Positions 63,658 through 64,000 of a DNA stretch of 64,000 nt are shown here, piece after piece; position 1 is the stretch's first letter, and each line of letters opens with the position of its first letter. The DNA is from Aspidiotus rigidus. Taxonomy: Eukaryota > Arthropoda > Insecta > Hemiptera > Diaspididae. The DNA is taken from contig JAVHKY010000063.1 in assembly GCA_035079385.1 (NCBI GenBank), positions 1,550,001 to 1,614,000 on the forward strand, given 5' to 3'. The translations under genes and the position numbers were made by a program. The notes under the pieces were generated by a model. It was not told the DNA's origin, did not search any database, and saw only the letters and a list, made by a program, of their open reading frames with translations.

Positions 63658-64000
63658 CCATGTTTTCTTTCAATCAAATGGTGTAGATCAATTGAGCTGT
63701 TCTTTAGTTTCAATTTTAGAACAAAATTTGAAGCAGGAAAAATTGTGTTACAGAGACGCTCACTCGTTCTCTTTTAATAAGTAGCGTCCAATCAAAGGAA
63801 CATAATCAAGGTCGCAAGCTACGGTTGATTCTTGCCAATATACGGCACATGAACGTCTTAAGTTTCATACATTATGACTGAGATAGGTGAGAGAAGGCTA
63901 AGCAGTGGCATTGGCAGTAGTTGGTAAGGTATTTTGTTTCTAAGGTGCGATTTTCCATAGAAATTTCTGTTAGGATAAAAATAATAATTTAATTTTGATG

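Overview
The window is insect nuclear DNA: AT-rich, full of microsatellites and transposable elements, and carrying one host gene, the posterior Hox gene Abdominal-B (Abd-B), on the + strand. The first coding exon (1749-2490) holds the Pro/Ser/His-rich N-terminal part. The homeobox exon (52467-52855) lies 49,976 bp downstream. The two exons join in frame at a phase-1 GT/AG junction and give a predicted 376-residue protein. The order of insect cannot be fixed from the sequence. The mix of Mutator-like, KRBA2/Ginger-like, pogo and Helitron elements would suit a hemipteran, but that is a guess.

Layout. 1-1748 is upstream or 5' UTR sequence with simple repeats and a short upstream ORF whose stop overlaps the Abd-B start. 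2491-52466 is one very large intron colonised by transposons. From left to right it holds: a non-LTR 3' end fragment (minus strand); a broken Mutator-like transposase with four TGTCGGG iterons spaced exactly 15 bp apart; a degraded I/Jockey-like retrotransposon cut by a recurring repeat (here called family A); two converging, truncated Helitrons; a foldback MITE; a largely unique block (15.4-21.1 kb); an apparently intact pogo/Tigger transposon with TA duplication, terminal inverted repeats and a 508-aa transposase; a cluster of three Helitrons including a head-to-tail dimer; tRNA-like sequence beside a second copy of the I/Jockey-like element; a 5'-truncated R1-like reverse transcriptase; a second Helitron dimer in the opposite orientation; a ~1.2-kb palindrome; a Mutator-like element with a perfect 9-bp target duplication and a SWIM-finger transposase pseudogene; a KRBA2/Ginger-like internally deleted element; and MITEs.

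Downstream of Abd-B (52856-64000) is 3' UTR/intergenic DNA. A 180-bp MITE 178 bp after the stop contains the first poly(A) signals I found. A string of foldback/MITE elements lies at 58.8-60.9 kb. I found no other host protein gene, no bona fide tRNA or rRNA gene, no Hox-cluster microRNA and no CRISPR array.

The most notable structures are the two independent Helitron dimers joined as CTAG|TC with no spacer, both inside the Abd-B intron. They fit rolling-circle transposition. The bookkeeping of the other elements (target duplications, terminal repeats, coding scars) was worked out by eye, and boundaries marked approximate should be refined by alignment.
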